A stretch of 64,000 nucleotides of DNA from Nemopilema nomurai (GCA_003864495.1 ML133383.1:4309493-4373492); one strand, 5' to 3'; counted from the first letter of the stretch, positions 20,136 to 34,058 are shown. Numbers and translations are program-made. Notes: generated by a model not told the origin, from the sequence alone.

Positions 20136-20820
20136 GGGAGCTCAGGGAGCGAAGCTCCCAAAAGCTCCTGGTATTTTGCCATTTATGAGGCCAGAGGCCT
20201 TAAAGTGGTTTAGAATCCTTAAATTTGTGTCAAAGAGACTTTTTCAGCCTAAGAAAAATACAAGGAATACTACTATTTGAATGTCCAAGGCATTAGCGGA
20301 CAATGAGAGTCAACAAAATTGGCTCATATGCCATTCCGTTTTAGGTTTATAACAAGAATTAGCAAGCCAAGCCCCAGCACATCTGCTAGCGACAAGACTG
20401 CATAAAATCGGGCGAAAAAAACCCGAATAAAATTTATATCATCTGCTGTCTATTTTTAGATTTTTCAACAAAACAAAAATATAAACACTAGCATGCATTT
20501 AACAAGAAAGCCACGAGTACAACAATAAAAATGTCAGTACAATATTAAATCAATCGCATCCAAGGGTGTATACGAAGAGCATTCTCCTGACATGCCTTGA
20601 TGGATAAATAGATATTATTTTCTCAAAATCTAACTTTATATCTCTACTGTAGAAATTTTTGATATAGCGGAGAGAAGAATTTGCTCATTCCACTGTTGCG
20701 CTTGTTGCAGGGATGATGAGAAGGATACTCAGAATCACCAATACGTTTGTAAAGGGCAAATGAAGTTTATCATGGTCGAAAGATTTTATCATATTGAAGT
20801 CCAGGGAAGATTGTGTAGTA
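20136..20820. other. Segment absent from copy 1 (copy 2 version)
   Basis: About 640-685 bp present in copies 2, 3 and 4 but missing from copy 1 at 4003. Its left edge has nested inverted repeats (GGGAGC, loop GAA, GCTCCC at 20145-20159, within a wider GGGAGCT/AGCTCCC pair). It could be an inserted short element or a deletion in copy 1. No target-site duplication is visible, which favours deletion. Confidence 0.5.
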
Positions 20821-21761
20821 TAGACAAAACTGAGTTTATGTTTGTGCTCCATTGCGTTGTAGCAGGGGAGGGCCTATCGCCAACACCTTCAATCCATATC
20901 TTTAAGCGCCAAAGTCAGTAGAAAAAACCATTGCTCTGCTAAAATTGGGTCCGTCACTGTGATTTGTGGGGAATTACCCCAGCTGGCCCTACGAGTTCCC
21001 CCACCACCGAAGAGAAAGATGCTACCTTAGCCCAAAATGTCTGCAATTTGTGGCCCTCAGAGACAAAAGTAACAGGTGCTTCAAAAGGTTGGTAACAAAT
21101 TTGGGGGCTCAATTGATGTCGATAGCAACCTCTATATCACTATATTTTTTATTCATCCACCTTGTAAGACGATTAATTGCTCAATTTGTCAACATCTTAG
21201 TGTTTCCTTGCTTTTTCCAACCATACTCAGGCTGAGATATTGCCTTGAAATTAATAAATCCCGATATGCTGGTAGTGTTTCCTGCTGTCAACAAATATGT
21301 CCCCACCCTTGACTAAGCCCCCTCTAAACAATATTTTGTCGTGAAAAAATTCCCTTGGGCTTATTTGAGGACTAACGGTTGTGTCATATCTTTGAGGCAA
21401 AAGTCTCATACAATAAGCAATCAGTGTCGATTCTAGCCGGAGGCGACTGTGTAACAGGCGTTTTATAGTGATGGAAGGTAGAGCGAGCGGCAAACAAGAA
21501 CGCACTCTTGTGTTATCATGTTTTATGAATCAACTCAACTAAAAACCCCCGATTAAAGCTGTACTTACAATATTCATTAACAGCGCATACGTGACATGTG
21601 AAAGAAGAGCTAGCCTGTCACATGAATAATGATGCCCGACAATTATCTTATCACAAATAATATTTTCAAATGATATAATGCATAAAGAGATTTCTACCAA
21701 AGACCATCATTTGCTCAGCTAATTGAAAAGCTAAAAATGCATTTGTATAGAGCTGCCTTAG

Positions 21762-22081
21762 ATGGTGACGCCTGCTTGCAGGAAGAAACTCATAACAGAT
21801 TTTGCATTAAAGTCGTGTCAACAGAGCTGCCTGTCGAGGCCAACGATACTGTACTGGCATCTAAAGAAATTGATGCTTTATTGAAATAGAAGTTAGAATT
21901 GACACTATTACGCACTATATTTGAATAAGAAGCTAGAGAGCATGGGAGAATAGTAGGCCAAAGTGGAACTGGCAGCAGTAAGATGGCTTTTGCTACACAA
22001 TTCCATATGGTTTGTCTTTTGGGAACCACCAACCTTGTTGCTTATAGGAATAGTGAGACAGTCTTAATTCTAACGAGTTGA
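21762..22081 (+). pseudogene. Interrupted coding relic (copy 2)
   Basis: Has the same TAG as copy 1 at codon 43 and also a missing G in aaagtcggtgtc that shifts the frame. It is more decayed than copies 1 and 4. Confidence 0.4.
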
Positions 22082-23385
22082 ATTTGAAGTCTAAATTTTC
22101 TACTATTTTTCTGAAATTATTCGTTGTCATTTCGAACATTTCCCAGCTGATTGACATTTCCAAGTATTACAATTAAACATATAAGTGCACTGGTGTAAAG
22201 TACACTTTATAGTTACAAAACTAAATGATCGGTGGTACAAAAGAGTTGGTCTCCCTTTGTCACCAGTTACCAGATAACGTTAGCTAAGAGAACTTAACAA
22301 AGTGAACTTTACAAAGTTAATTTTTATCAGGGTCTATTGAATGGCATACTGTTGTGGTCCACATAGCACTAAGTACGCACTTGAATGTCTTACCTTTTAG
22401 CCAATTCATCCAAATTACTCTCTTTATTAAAATTTAAGTCAGAAAGTTTGATCTAGCACTTTGGAAAGAATTTTTTTTTGCTTAGATTTAAAAGGCACTT
22501 TAAATTCTTCAAAAGCATCATTATGGATATTTTACCTTAAAGAGGAATGCAACTAACTGACCAAAATGAATGTATTGGAGAATTTCAAGTAATTGTTTCT
22601 TTTGGGAAGAATTATTCATTACCTTACATTACAGCTGATTATTCTTCAGTGTCAAGATAAAGAGACAGATGTGGGAGCTGTATTACACTTATTCATGCCA
22701 TAATGAGTATGAAGGGACACAATCTTCCAATTACATATTGTTTCTAACATCCTTGAATGCAAATTGTAATCAAATTTATTTCTTCCATCAAAGGATAAAG
22801 ATTTAAAGTAGAAGCTGCAAGAATTCTTTTCGCTTATAATTTTCATAGAAAACTGGATGTAGAGCTCTTGAAATTTGACTCAAATTCATACTGTTCAACC
22901 AATAATGCACCTGAGCATGCATTGAAAAGGCTGTTTTATTGTGCTTTTATCATGTGCAAAGTAAAAAAACTGAATATTTATTCAACCCAAAAACATTTAT
23001 CAAATACTATTCCCTCCTACTATTTTTATAACTTTTTTTTAGCATTTTAATTTAAAGGTAAACATACATTCTAAAATGTATACCTACATTTGATATCATC
23101 ACACAAATGCCTGCATTACAATTGAGACACAGGAAATGCTGTACATGCTATAAAATAACCAATATTTAATATACAAATGCTTGTAACATTTCTTCCAAGG
23201 ATAATTTGATGCGAATTTGAGATCACATGATAGATTATACCCTGTGTACACACTATTTATAGTATTTTTGCAGGAGAGTAAAAAACAAAACAAAAATTTC
23301 AACTAAGTAGAATAAACGGCCTTGAAAGTTTGGTTTGAATCTTTTCACTCGTGTCTGGCGGTTAGGCCCTCGCGTAGATGAGCTA

Positions 23386-23499
23386 CCCGTTCCCTTGTTG
23401 AATCACAAACTCATCGACTGCTTGTAAATTTCCAGTGATCAATAACCTTTTTAATTTCTTCCAAATATCTTCTTCAATGCTTGCGATGACTTTCTTCAA
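23386..23499 (-). pseudogene. 38-codon coding-like relic, minus strand (copy 2)
   Basis: Copy 2 version with RLLITG for RVLITG and QQGNG for QQGKG. The frame is open over the same length. Confidence 0.35.
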
Positions 23500-24236
23500 C
23501 TATTCGGTTGAGATCTGATGGAGATCATGCACATGTGAACAACAGTGAATCCTAGTCACGTGGGGTCGGTGTTCCCTGGCAAATTTTTCTCATTTGTGGA
23601 CCAGCCTGCTCACTTCTGAAGATCCTCAAACTCTGACGTAGGCAAGACCTCATAAAACGTATATTAAACATATGCCAAATATACACTATTAAAAGTGAAT
23701 TGGTTTATTAAGTCATTTTGGCGAATTTTCCTCTCGTTAAAATCGCTCAGGTCGACCTGTTCTCAGGGACAACAATGTATTGAAATTCTGTGCGTGCGCA
23801 TGTAGAAACTTCGCGCGACTTTCTCAAAATGCGAAGGAACTACTCAAAATGCATGGCAACAGTCGATAAACATTCTCAAAATCATGCCTAGATACAGGAC
23901 GCGGCGCGGCGTCTTACCACTTTCCTGGGTACTAGGTTCGATGAGGAAGAATTTGGTTTTTTATCAGAGAAGATTTAGAAATGTTTAGCGTAGAAATAGC
24001 TACCTTAAATATAATAAAAAAGATACGCTTCTCTTGAATCTTAAACTGGGGCTCATCACCTTTTGCACTATAATTAGAAAATTCAAGCCGGTAAAATTTG
24101 ACATTCTCCATAGAGAGTGTTGAGAATGTCTGGACCTGCCCCTAGAATGGAAGCAGCTCATTGGCCGACAGTGTGGTTTGATGGACAAGCATCAACATTG
24201 TATTGATAAAAATTCTCTACTCTACAGCTCTGGCAG

Positions 24237-25635
24237 TTGAAAACAAACTTTCTAGCCATTTCAAGTTTGAGGCAGATTCACATTATGCTAACTAACGTAA
24301 GACAGCATGTAGTAAGTTTACCAGAATATGTATTTACATCATCTAAAAGGATTGATAGCGTTTTTCGAGGTAGAAAGAAACATTTTGAATGTTCTATCTG
24401 AGGAATTTTTGACCGGTGCTCAATCACCCATAGCAACCCCCTGGATCCGCCTGTGGAAAGAACATATCATACTAAGGATAGTCATGCTTCGTCAGACGAA
24501 ATACGATACGTCTCCCGTTTTTTACGTAGCAAACTTGCTAAGAAGACATGTACCATCAGTTCCTCCGAGACATTTGACCATGATCTTTCTATTTATAAAA
24601 AAATTCGACAAAGCTCGAATAAAACAACGGTCTCTACTCATAACATTGTTGGATCTAAAAAATGCCTTCGAAGAGGTTCATCACAATCTAATCAAATCTT
24701 TTCTGTCTTACCACTACGTACCAAAAAGCATCCAGTCCCTGATTTCAAGTCTTCACATAAATTTCAAAACATCTATTGTCACAGGCAAATTTGTTACCCT
24801 GCTATTCCTGTTAAACGTGGAGTTCTTCAAGGTGATTGCCTCAGTCCTCTTCTATTTAACATGTGCTTTAATAATTTCATTCAATACATAAAAGCAGAAA
24901 AATTCAAACAACTTGGTTTCTCGCCCCCCCCCCCCCCCATAGCCAACCAGACTGCATGTTCACCCCAGAGCACTGGTTTCAATTTGCAGACGATGCTGCA
25001 GTCATTACGAGCGGGGAGGACTAAAACCAGCTACTTTTAAACTGCTTTACAAGATGGTGCCTATGGTCTAATATGATTAAAGAGTAGACAAATGCACAAT
25101 AAGTGGCATTATTCTGTCAAAAAGCAGTTCGGTATTAATTTGATTCATCCTTCTGTTAAATTCATGCAGTCTCAAACTTTTTATCTTAATGTGCTGAAAT
25201 CCTGTCTCAACAAAAACATCCAATCTTTGTGGAAGAGTACCAGCCAGGGCATGAACATCCAATATGATGTTTATAGGAAAACAAGAGAAGTATTGAAGGA
25301 TGTTAGATAAGAACATAGAGAGCGCCTTCAAAACCATATAATATCTCAAGGTACTGTTATTTCCTACACCTTTGATAACTATTCTCATCTGGCCTCCAAA
25401 ATATGGACCACAGTTCAAAGCAACATGCCCAAGAACATTTACTGTTTTACTATCATATATCTTAGCAACTCCCTTGCCACGCGAAAAAACCTTTCTAAAT
25501 GGAACAATACTCAGTCGCCCGATTGCTCTTTGTGCCATGTTCCAGAAACGATACTTCACATTGTTGCAGGCTGCAAAACATACCTCGAAGAAGGCATTTA
25601 CATATGGGGCCGAAACTCTGAATAAAACTTCCTAG
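24237..25635 (+). pseudogene. Non-LTR retrotransposon reverse transcriptase relic (copy 2)
   Basis: Better preserved than copy 1 at the catalytic core. LLDLKNAFEEVHH has its motif A Asp at 24652-24654. After a frameshift, RGVLQGDCLSPLLFNMCFN starts at 24816. The intact motif HWFQFADDAAVITS follows, with FADD at 24983-24994 in a third frame, reached past a run of 15 C (24924-24938) and about 45 bases absent from copy 1. A 37-base block before the core is missing relative to copy 1. Downstream parts match copy 1 without its duplication. Three frame changes make it non-functional. Confidence 0.87.
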
Positions 25636-26085
25636 CACAGGCCTTTACAGCTATACCTAATTGCCTCTCTTTACGTAGATCTTTCAGGTTATCTCTCACC
25701 TACTATCATAACAGGAGAGATCTTCCGTCCTTATCAACTTTTAGTCCCTTCAGACCAGCGCCTATTAATACTTGAGCTAACAGTAGGATACGAAACTAAC
25801 TTCGATGTTAATGCTAACCGCAAAAGAGAGAAATACTCGCATCTGGTTCATGGCCTAAGCTCAGCTTATCCTTCTATCATGTTTGTAAATCTTTCTATCA
25901 GTCCCCTAGGTATCTTTGGTCTCTCTTGCTCTTCTTTCATCGACATGTGCAATGCTCTAGATATCAGCAGGAATCATCTCCGCTTCATGATCTCCAAACT
26001 ATCCAACTTAACTATCCGTACTACCTAATACATTTTCTGCCACAGAAATGAGTCTTGGAATAATCCTGAACTTCTTCAATTCTAA
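25636..26085 (+). pseudogene. Restriction-like endonuclease C-terminus (copy 2)
   Basis: Same 130-codon frame, R-P-Y change and premature TAA (26026-26028) as copy 1. These defects therefore predate the amplification of the unit. Confidence 0.75.
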
Positions 26086-28690
26086 CGATCTCTGCTACTG
26101 ACAACTTCTAAAGCCGAACACACTTTTTCTTTTTTACTAACTACTTTTGTTGTGCTTGTAATAGTCTTTTTCTTTGTACTCAGGGTAGCCAATTGCAAAT
26201 TACCATTGTAATAGTGAAATTTGTAATTGTTGTTTAAATTGAGTCGAAAATGAAAAGTTTCCATTATCTTATGCAATAGTATGGAGTGAAAAGGCTAAAA
26301 TTCTATATCGTGAACAAAAGGCCTTGAGCTCAAGTTGTTTTATATTTGTCTGTTTTGCCCTTCTACTGTAATGAATAGCATAGTGTGTCAAATACCTTTG
26401 TTCAATACTTGCTTGTTATTCAATCAAACTTTCCGCGCACTCAGGAAAGAGAAGCGCAAAATGATTATCAAAAGTTGCAGTTGCTGCCTTTTCTGTATAT
26501 CAGTATTGGTAGGTAAAGTGAACCCTCCTTGATGGTATGAGACAGTCAATTCTTGTCACATTACATTGAATGCATTCGAGTATCAATTCTTCCTGAAACT
26601 AACCACCACTTCAATCACTGTCCTGCAAAGGTCTGGATCGAGCAACTAGACTTTGTATTTGAAGCCATGATGGCGGTCACCTTGATGTGACTACTTTTCT
26701 GTAATCACATGCGACCACAGTTCTTCATTTGTTGGAAACAAAGCACGACACTTGTTGGGAAATCTAGAATACCATCAAAATTTCACAATAAAAGCTTAAT
26801 GCTGTGTTCTTATATTTATCTGTCATCTAATAAACCAAAATGAATAGGTTACACGATTCCTAGCGTATCCAAGCTTTGTGATTTGCGAGAGGGACGTCAA
26901 ATTTGGCATAACAATGAACGTAGCATCTAAACATTGATTTGTGTCTGGACCAAAACTGACAGATTTACGCCCCCTTTGGTGAGATATACTTTTCAGTTAA
27001 GAATTATCGTATGACACGGAGCTAAAAGCTAGTGAAACTGCAGTGAAGTTTAAAGTCATGTAATTTGGTCTCAAAAGGGCAAGCAAAACAGGAATTCATA
27101 TATGATTCTTTTTTCTCTTGTATTTCTTAAATATTTGTCACTGCTTCAGATAATATGAAATAGGATTTATGAATATGTAATATGAATTAAATATTTGTCA
27201 TTGCATCAGATAATATGTAATATGATACTTTATCCCACGCTTAGCTGAAGTCCTCTGTAGCCATTATAAAATGTAAAGAGCAAGAATCTTTACTGGATAA
27301 TCGTTTGGGCACAGAATTCAAGTTAAGTTCAAGAAAAGAAAGTTCAAAAAATATCTCGTGTTTCATTACACCAAGCCATTTCGTTTTCACCGATGTTTGA
27401 AAAAGTGGGCCTTCCTGAAGCGGAGACCTGTCTTTCGACAAAATCACAATGCATGTCGCAAGATATCCGCTAGATGTGTTCTAACCATAAAGGTAAATGG
27501 AGTATAAAGGATATTTATCTTACGAAAGCTTATTGTATTAAAAAGAATTGATAAAAGGCCAGTTCAAAAATAGTCTAGTTATCACATTTTAAGAAAACAA
27601 TTGCTATAGGCATATTTAAATAGAAAAGCAAGCCCATGTAGAATTCTTTCATCAACAATGAAGCCTAGGTTGATGGTACAATAAAATTCAGTACAAATCT
27701 TAGTGTGTAAAAGATAGTTCTCACTATGATTTCAAGGTGACTGCCACTCTCAAAGTTAGTTGAAATGACTCTTCGATAATTAGCTTCCCGTCGCAGAGGC
27801 CATCAAGTTATCCTCGTAGATATTTGGTTTAATCAAAAGAGGAGAACGTATTTTGCTACCTTTTAATCAAGACGCTTAGGTGGTACATTTACAAAATGCA
27901 TTCTGGTCACAATTTTCGTGGTGAGCACCATGAAACCATGGGATTAGAATGAGTATAAAACAGCACTTCTTACTTTTTGGTTGCAACCAAGATGAGGTAT
28001 GCACATTGGTAGCGGGTCGTAATTTGATTCTTGTACATTGATCGTGTTTTGCTTCGTTTAATGAACAGATTTTCTCCTTTCTGTCTTTTGTCTTTCGTTG
28101 GCTAATTTTCTCGGGCTGTTTTCCGTTCACAACCATGTGAAGAACATTGTTTTATCATGATGGAAAGTAAAATTTACAGATAGACTAAGCAATTGAAAGT
28201 TGGTGTGAGGCTCTTCGTGGTTCTACACAATTCCCTGCATACGAAAGAATGATACTAAATAAACTACAAATGAAACTTGAAACTGTTCTGTGGGGACGTA
28301 AGAATTCAAAATATAAAAGATCTAAGAAATTGGTATCATTCATATCTTGAAAAGGTCGCCAAATCAGGGATTGATAGTGAAATTTTGAAGATTGAAAAAC
28401 CACTAGTTTTGCTGATTACACCAAAATTCTAGTTTCATCAATTGCTTTAACACAACATGAAATCATGTGAAATCAGTGAAATCCTTCTTGGCTAATCCTG
28501 CAAGTTTCAACTTCTAAAAGCTCGATTAATTTTTTGCAAGCTCAATATCTGCAAACTTTACACTTTCAATGCGTTCCTTTGCCGTTATCTTTGTATACTG
28601 CTCCTCGTACTCAACATCTTATCTAGGATTGTACAATGTCTTTTTGCCGTTTAAAAACTTCAATGTAAAAAATGTGAAGACAGGACTTAC

Positions 28691-28812
28691 CTGATACAGA
28701 TAAATAGCCTCTTTGTCTTCTTCTCCAATGGGGTCTCCCAACCATTTGCCACAATTGAAGTCTTTCTATTTCCGTTTTGGTTGCTAGCTATGTATTCAAA
28801 TACACTGGCCAT
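28691..28812 (-). CDS. Candidate first coding exon, minus strand (copy 2)
   Basis: Same start, frame and donor as copy 1. Confidence 0.35.
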
Positions 28813-29623
28813 GATACTCTCCTTTCAAATGCGCCAGCCATATCTTAAGAGAGAAGAGGTACGAAATTATTAGAGCTTCAATCAAAAGAAGAAAATCTTT
28901 CTTAGAATAAGTTGAATTTGCGAGACATTTACGGGGTCAAGGAGTTGAAGGTTTTGTTTCGCCTTTCTGTGTTCACAATAAGTGTGTACTCATAATGTCA
29001 CTCGTAATGTCACTGGCTTTCACAGCTTAAGGTTGACACTTTTGCCTTCATTTCAAAACTGTGTGAATCTATGTCTTTACATATTCCGTTTCAAAAAATG
29101 CTTTTCCAATCAATATCCAATGCTTTGACTTAACAGCATGTATTTCTTTATAAAATCAAGGAAGGTGGTGTCAAGTCAAAGAAATCAATTAGAGATACGG
29201 CTAAATATACACAAATTATATTAAAAGGTACCAAAATCTGATACGTACTTGGTTTCAATAAAAGCCATAAAAATCTGCCCCCCACCCCCATTCCCCCAAA
29301 CATCTTTCCATCAACTCACACAGCTCCAAAAAATAAGTAAGATTCTTTATCCTTCCAAAAAACTCTCTGAAATACAATCTCTTCCTGCTAAACCCGTTGT
29401 CTACATTCGATTCGCGAACGTAAGTGCTGAACATTGAAAGAGGAAGGTGATTAAAAGTAAAAAAACAGTCCAAGGTACCTGAAAAGCGTTTATCAACGTC
29501 CAAATACCCTAGCCCAAGAAAAGATTGAAGACGTGAGGACCAATAAAGCACGAGATACTTGCAACTTTATTAATGTTAGGGGCCTAGAAAGAATACAACG
29601 AAACAAATTGCTTGGCTACTTAC

Positions 29624-29705
29624 CACCTCTCTCAGGTTAGAAGATGTTGTAAATCGTCCTGAAAAGCCTCAGCACACCTTCCAAACCGTCGTCCTGAATT
29701 CCCAA
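29624..29705 (-). pseudogene. Candidate internal exon with frameshift, minus strand (copy 2)
   Basis: Same extra A and stop as copy 1. Length is 82 instead of 81 bases. Confidence 0.4.
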
Positions 29706-29790
29706 CTACGCTCAAATGGAAGAAAAGGAAACGCTTAGCCACGGAAGACAGAGGAAGCATAACGCAAATAAAATATAACCACTAACACTA

Positions 29791-31625
29791 GGTGTAGTCG
29801 CTCCTAATCATTGGTTGCTTTGTAAAAATCACATTACCCTTGGTTATCTCGTTCGAGATACACCTTATTCAATGCTTCTGCGTATGTAGCCAATAGGCAG
29901 AGGTCATACTAGAGCGTTGAACGGAGGACTGTCATCACAAATAACACAATAACCTAAGGCACCTGAAACGACGTTTCTCATCACCCCTATGCCCTACTTC
30001 AAGGTGATGAATGGTGATAGAACACCGTCATGCGAAACAGGTAGAAAACGAACTACCTAAATCACAATTTACAATTACCTTAATCATTACTTAAATTATG
30101 ACTAAAATTACCATTACGTTATTTGTAGTCGTTCCAAATTATTGGTTAAATTGCAAAATTAGTCCCCGTGAATATCCCTAGACCTCGTTCGAGATACGCC
30201 TATTCAATGCTGCTGCGTATAGAGCCAATGGGCTGAGGTCATACTAGAGCCTTGAACGGAGGACTGTGATCACAAATAACACAATAACCTAAGGCACCTG
30301 AAACGATGTTTCTCATCACCCCTATGCCCTACTTCAAGGTGATGAATGGTGATAGAACACCGTCATGCGAAACAGGTAGAAAACGAGCTACCTAAATTAC
30401 CATTTACGTTAATTACGTTATTTACGTTACTTTAATTAATTTAATTACGTTAGTTGTAGTCGTTCCAAATTATTGGTTAAATTGCAAAATTAGTCCCCGT
30501 GAATATCCCTAGACCTCGATGAGATACGCCTATTCAATGCTCCTGCGTAGATAACCAATGGGCTGAGGTCATACTAAAGCGTTGAACGGGTAACTGTGAG
30601 CACAAAGAACACAACAACCTAAGGCACCTGTAACGACGTTTCTCATCGCCCCTATGCCCCACTTCAAGGCGATGAATGGTGATAGGACACCGTCATACGA
30701 AACAGGTAGGAAACAAACTACCCAAGTTACTACTCATACATATCACAATCACACATGTAGTTGCTCCAAATTATTGGTTTATTGGCAAAAACTCTCCCAC
30801 TTTGTATCGCATAACCATCCTACGATACCTATTCAATGTTCTTCTGTACTGACCGATGGGCCATAGTCGGTACTAAACAATGAACGGAGGATTGTAATTA
30901 CAAAAACACAATAACCTAAGGCACCTGAAACGACGTTTCTCATCGCCCCTATGCCCCACTTCAAGGCGATGAATGGTGATAGGACACCGTCATACGAAAC
31001 AGGTAGGAAACAAACTACCCAAGTTACTACTCATACATATCACAATCACACATGTAGTTGCTCCAAATTATTGGTTTATTGGCAAAAACTCTCCCACTTT
31101 GTATCGCATAACCGTCCTACGATACCTATTCAATGTTCTTGTGTACTGACCGAGGGGCCATAGTCAGTACTAAACAATGAACTGGGGATTGTGATTACAA
31201 AAACACAATAACCTAAGGCACCTGAAACGACGTTTCTCATCGCCCCTATGCCCCACTTCAAGGCGATGAATGGTGATAGGACACCGTCATACGAAACAGG
31301 TAGGAAACAAACTACCCAAGTTACTACTCATACATATCACAATCACACATGTAGTTGCTCCAAATTATTGGTTTATTGGCAAAAACTCTCCCACTTTGTA
31401 TCGCATAACCGTCCTACGATACCTATTCAATGTTCTGGTGTACTGACCGAGGGGCCATAGTCAGTACTAAACAATGAACTGGGGATTGTGATTACAAAAA
31501 CACAATAACCTAAGGCACCTGAAACGACGTTTCTCATCGCCCCTATGCCCCACTTCGAGGCGATGAATGGTGATGGAACACCGTCATGCGAAACAGGTAG
31601 GAAACAAACTAACCACAAACTACAA
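29791..31625. repeat. Six-monomer satellite array (copy 2)
   Basis: CTAAGG at 29954, 30289, 30619, 30916, 31213 and 31510. Monomer count and order match copy 1, so the array existed before the 16-kb unit was amplified. Confidence 0.95.
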
Positions 31626-31768
31626 CTCATAATAATAAAAAAAACCAAATAAAAAAAAGCGCGCTAAGTGAGTAAAACTACTCACTGTTTTTTCTGGATG
31701 AAATTTTTTCGAAAATTGTCCATTTCCATTCCTTCGAGTCCATCATCTCCATTCACCAACTAAAACCG

Positions 31769-31852
31769 GAAGAACAGTTTGATTAGGATCGATAAGAGAG
31801 ATGGTATATAGAAGAACAGGTTGATTAAGATCGATAAGAGAGATGGTATATA
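31769..31852. repeat. Two-copy 42-bp tandem repeat (copy 2)
   Basis: Same as copy 1. The base lost after it (gaactatttc for gaactaatttc) breaks the minus-strand frame. Confidence 0.9.
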
Positions 31853-32357
31853 GGTGAACTATTTCTGCTTTCTGTTTTTCTGATTTATTTGTTTATGTAC
31901 ATCATTAGACTTGCCGAGAGGCCTTTTTACTGTGTTCAGACAGGACGGGCAATCGTCAGTACTTATCACTGAACAGTGAACCATAATTACAAACAGAACA
32001 AGAACTTAGCCAACCTGAATCTGTGCTAATCATCGCCCTTTTCCCTTCTGAACATTGAATCGTGTGATATTGCTGGCCCAGTCAGGTCATTTGAAAATAA
32101 CAAAGCCTTTCAACTCTTTTAGTCAACTTTTGCAATTGTCTCTTAATTTGGTGAGTGCTGGGGGCTTTCCCGAGTGTTTTCGGTAAACAGGCCGTTAAAT
32201 TTCTTTCTTGCTAATTTGCCTTTTTTTGTCCATTGCCCTTCGTGGCCCAAATCATTTTTGGCTTGTTACATTTTGTTGGTACCACTCACGTTCTATGGAG
32301 AGAACTGTCGCTTACATTTGTGCTGGTAGTCACAGCCTTACTCTTCACTTTTCTCAG

Positions 32358-32418
32358 TGGAGGGCAACGTTTAAAGCTTTGCAGTGATTACCTTGGCAAG
32401 CAAAGTGGTGAAGGACAG
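32358..32418 (+). CDS. Candidate internal exon (copy 2)
   Basis: Unchanged from copy 1, although the upstream frame is shifted in this copy by a shorter T run. Confidence 0.35.
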
Positions 32419-32455
32419 GTATTAACTTCAATCACTTTGATGGATATCCTCTGAG

Positions 32456-32685
32456 ATGTTTCCCCTCTTTGGCAAACAACATAATTTCCCCTGTCGAGAT
32501 CTCACATTCTGTCTAATTACATTCCCAAAATATTTCAATATAGCAATAGTGGATGCAGGTTGCATAATCGACATTCTCAATGTGTGGTCTACGTTTCTGG
32601 AATAAAGAATGAGATCAGAAGACACTGCGTTGACAACCTGAGGCTAAAAACACAATCCTTGCCTTCCATGACTTTATACTTATAG
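32456..32685 (+). pseudogene. Broken 76-codon frame (copy 2)
   Basis: One A is missing in gagatctcaacattc, a different lesion from that of copy 1. Confidence 0.35.
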
Positions 32686-33361
32686 CTGCTTTCACAAAAC
32701 ACAGTGACATAGGTTTATATCCTACTAGATGGTATAATTAGATTTGAATATTTGCAGGTGTGGTATATAGGGTTGACATACACTCCTCGATGCTTGTTAC
32801 TGAAAATACCTCGCGACTCAACTAAACAACAAAAACCGAAGACGACGACGAAGACAACGGTAGAAGATGAAGTTAATCCCTCTGCATTACCAACTAAAGG
32901 TACCATTTCAGAATGATTTGAGGCTTTTCAATAATTTTACTCTCTTTCAATGGCTAGAGTTTGCCAATAAGTGAATACATCCCTTGATTTACATTGCACC
33001 TTAATGCATCATAGTTAAAATTAGCTAAGCAACTACTTGCTACCTATTGTGACCAAGGAGAGCGTACAGGCCCCATTCATTTACGAACAATTTGAGTGAA
33101 CCACTCTTCAATTGCCAAAAAGATTCACAGACAAAACATCTCCAGATGACAGAAAACTCCAGGTTTTTTAGACTAAATTTTATGTTTCACAACTGAGTAC
33201 CACACCCTCAGCTTGTTTTAATTTCCTCTTAACCTTCTTTCCAGTTTTAAGGCTAGAGTTCTTGTAAATCTTTTCTTTTGAAACTGTTCTTTTTAAAAAA
33301 GTGTGATAAATCTCTATGTGCAGCATAATCATAAATTTTGTTTCGTTGTCTCTCTCTCTAG

Positions 33362-33508
33362 CCTACAGGCCCTTCGTCGGAGGCCTCGTTATATTTGGGA
33401 AGCTTGATGATGCTTGGCATTCATCGCGCACGTGAAAATACACTGGACATGGATTCAGTTGTCAGTATGTTTGAAGCGAAGTGTCCCAATTGTAGGATTG
33501 TCCTCTGA
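33362..33508 (+). CDS. Candidate terminal coding exon (copy 3)
   Basis: Copy 3 version. The acceptor tract reads tctctctctctag instead of ctctctccctag, and the AG and the 48-codon frame are kept. Confidence 0.4.
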   Translation, partial: PTGPSSEASLYLGSLMMLGIHRARENTLDMDSVVSMFEAKCPNCRIVL

Positions 33509-33665
33509 TGAATCGTTCCAGCATAAAACTTAAGCTCGTTTACATGTGTATAGCAATAATCGTGGACAATTTTCCATTAAAAATAATTTAGATACTTGCG
33601 AAGGAAACAGTACTTCAACGGATGAATTAGCTAGTAGCCTATGAAAACGCGCACGTGCACCGCAT

Positions 33666-34058
33666 ATGTCAACGTGCACCGCAGGCGTAACGCTAGCCAA
33701 GATCTATGTCGCGAGTTTATATCTTTTGGCATATAAGGGACATTTTGTTATAAAAGCGAGTCTTCGCAAAATTGTTAATCCAGCTCCAATAAGCTGCTTT
33801 TTCTTGTTTGGTAAACTCATGCCAAGTCTGCTAGATATTATGGCAATCCTTGCTAACCTGGGCGTAAGATTGATACAGCTGGCTGTCGCTCATAATGGAA
33901 GTTTTATCAACACCCTGTCGCTCACATTGCAAATATCTAATTACGTGAAAAGGGCTCAAAAATTTCCGACTTTTGTGTATAGTCTTAAAGTTTGTTATTT
34001 ACCAACTAGTATGTGTTTGTTGGTTGGCACATTTTGGCCTTACTGTAACTGGATGTAA
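33666..34058 (+). CDS. Anonymous 130-codon ORF (copy 3)
   Basis: Full-length copy 3 version of the frame at 982-1374. Differences include I8V near the start (ATA to GTA) and a V to G change before KLMPSLLD. Confidence 0.22.
   Translation: MSTCTAGVTLAKIYVASLYLLAYKGHFVIKASLRKIVNPAPISCFFLFGKLMPSLLDIMAILANLGVRLIQLAVAHNGSFINTLSLTLQISNYVKRAQKFPTFVYSLKVCYLPTSMCLLVGTFWPYCNWM

Larger units (their letters stand above)
16150..32685. repeat. Tandem unit, copy 2
   Basis: The longest copy (16.5 kb) and the most complete in large-scale content. It keeps the retroelement, the satellite and the segment missing from copy 1. From about 22.9 kb to its end it is nearly identical to copy 4 (constant offset 29841 through the retroelement, then 29835-29836). 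Stretches not listed separately, mainly 17522-18675, 19336-19868, 20281-21761, 21900-23098, 26086-27127, 27223-28690 and 28813-29623, are AT-rich and hold nothing I recognise. Confidence 0.97.

Noticed and set aside
25077..25559. 160-codon minus-strand frame opposite the RT relic
   Set aside because: It is the antisense shadow of the retroelement. The recognisable motifs are on the plus strand.
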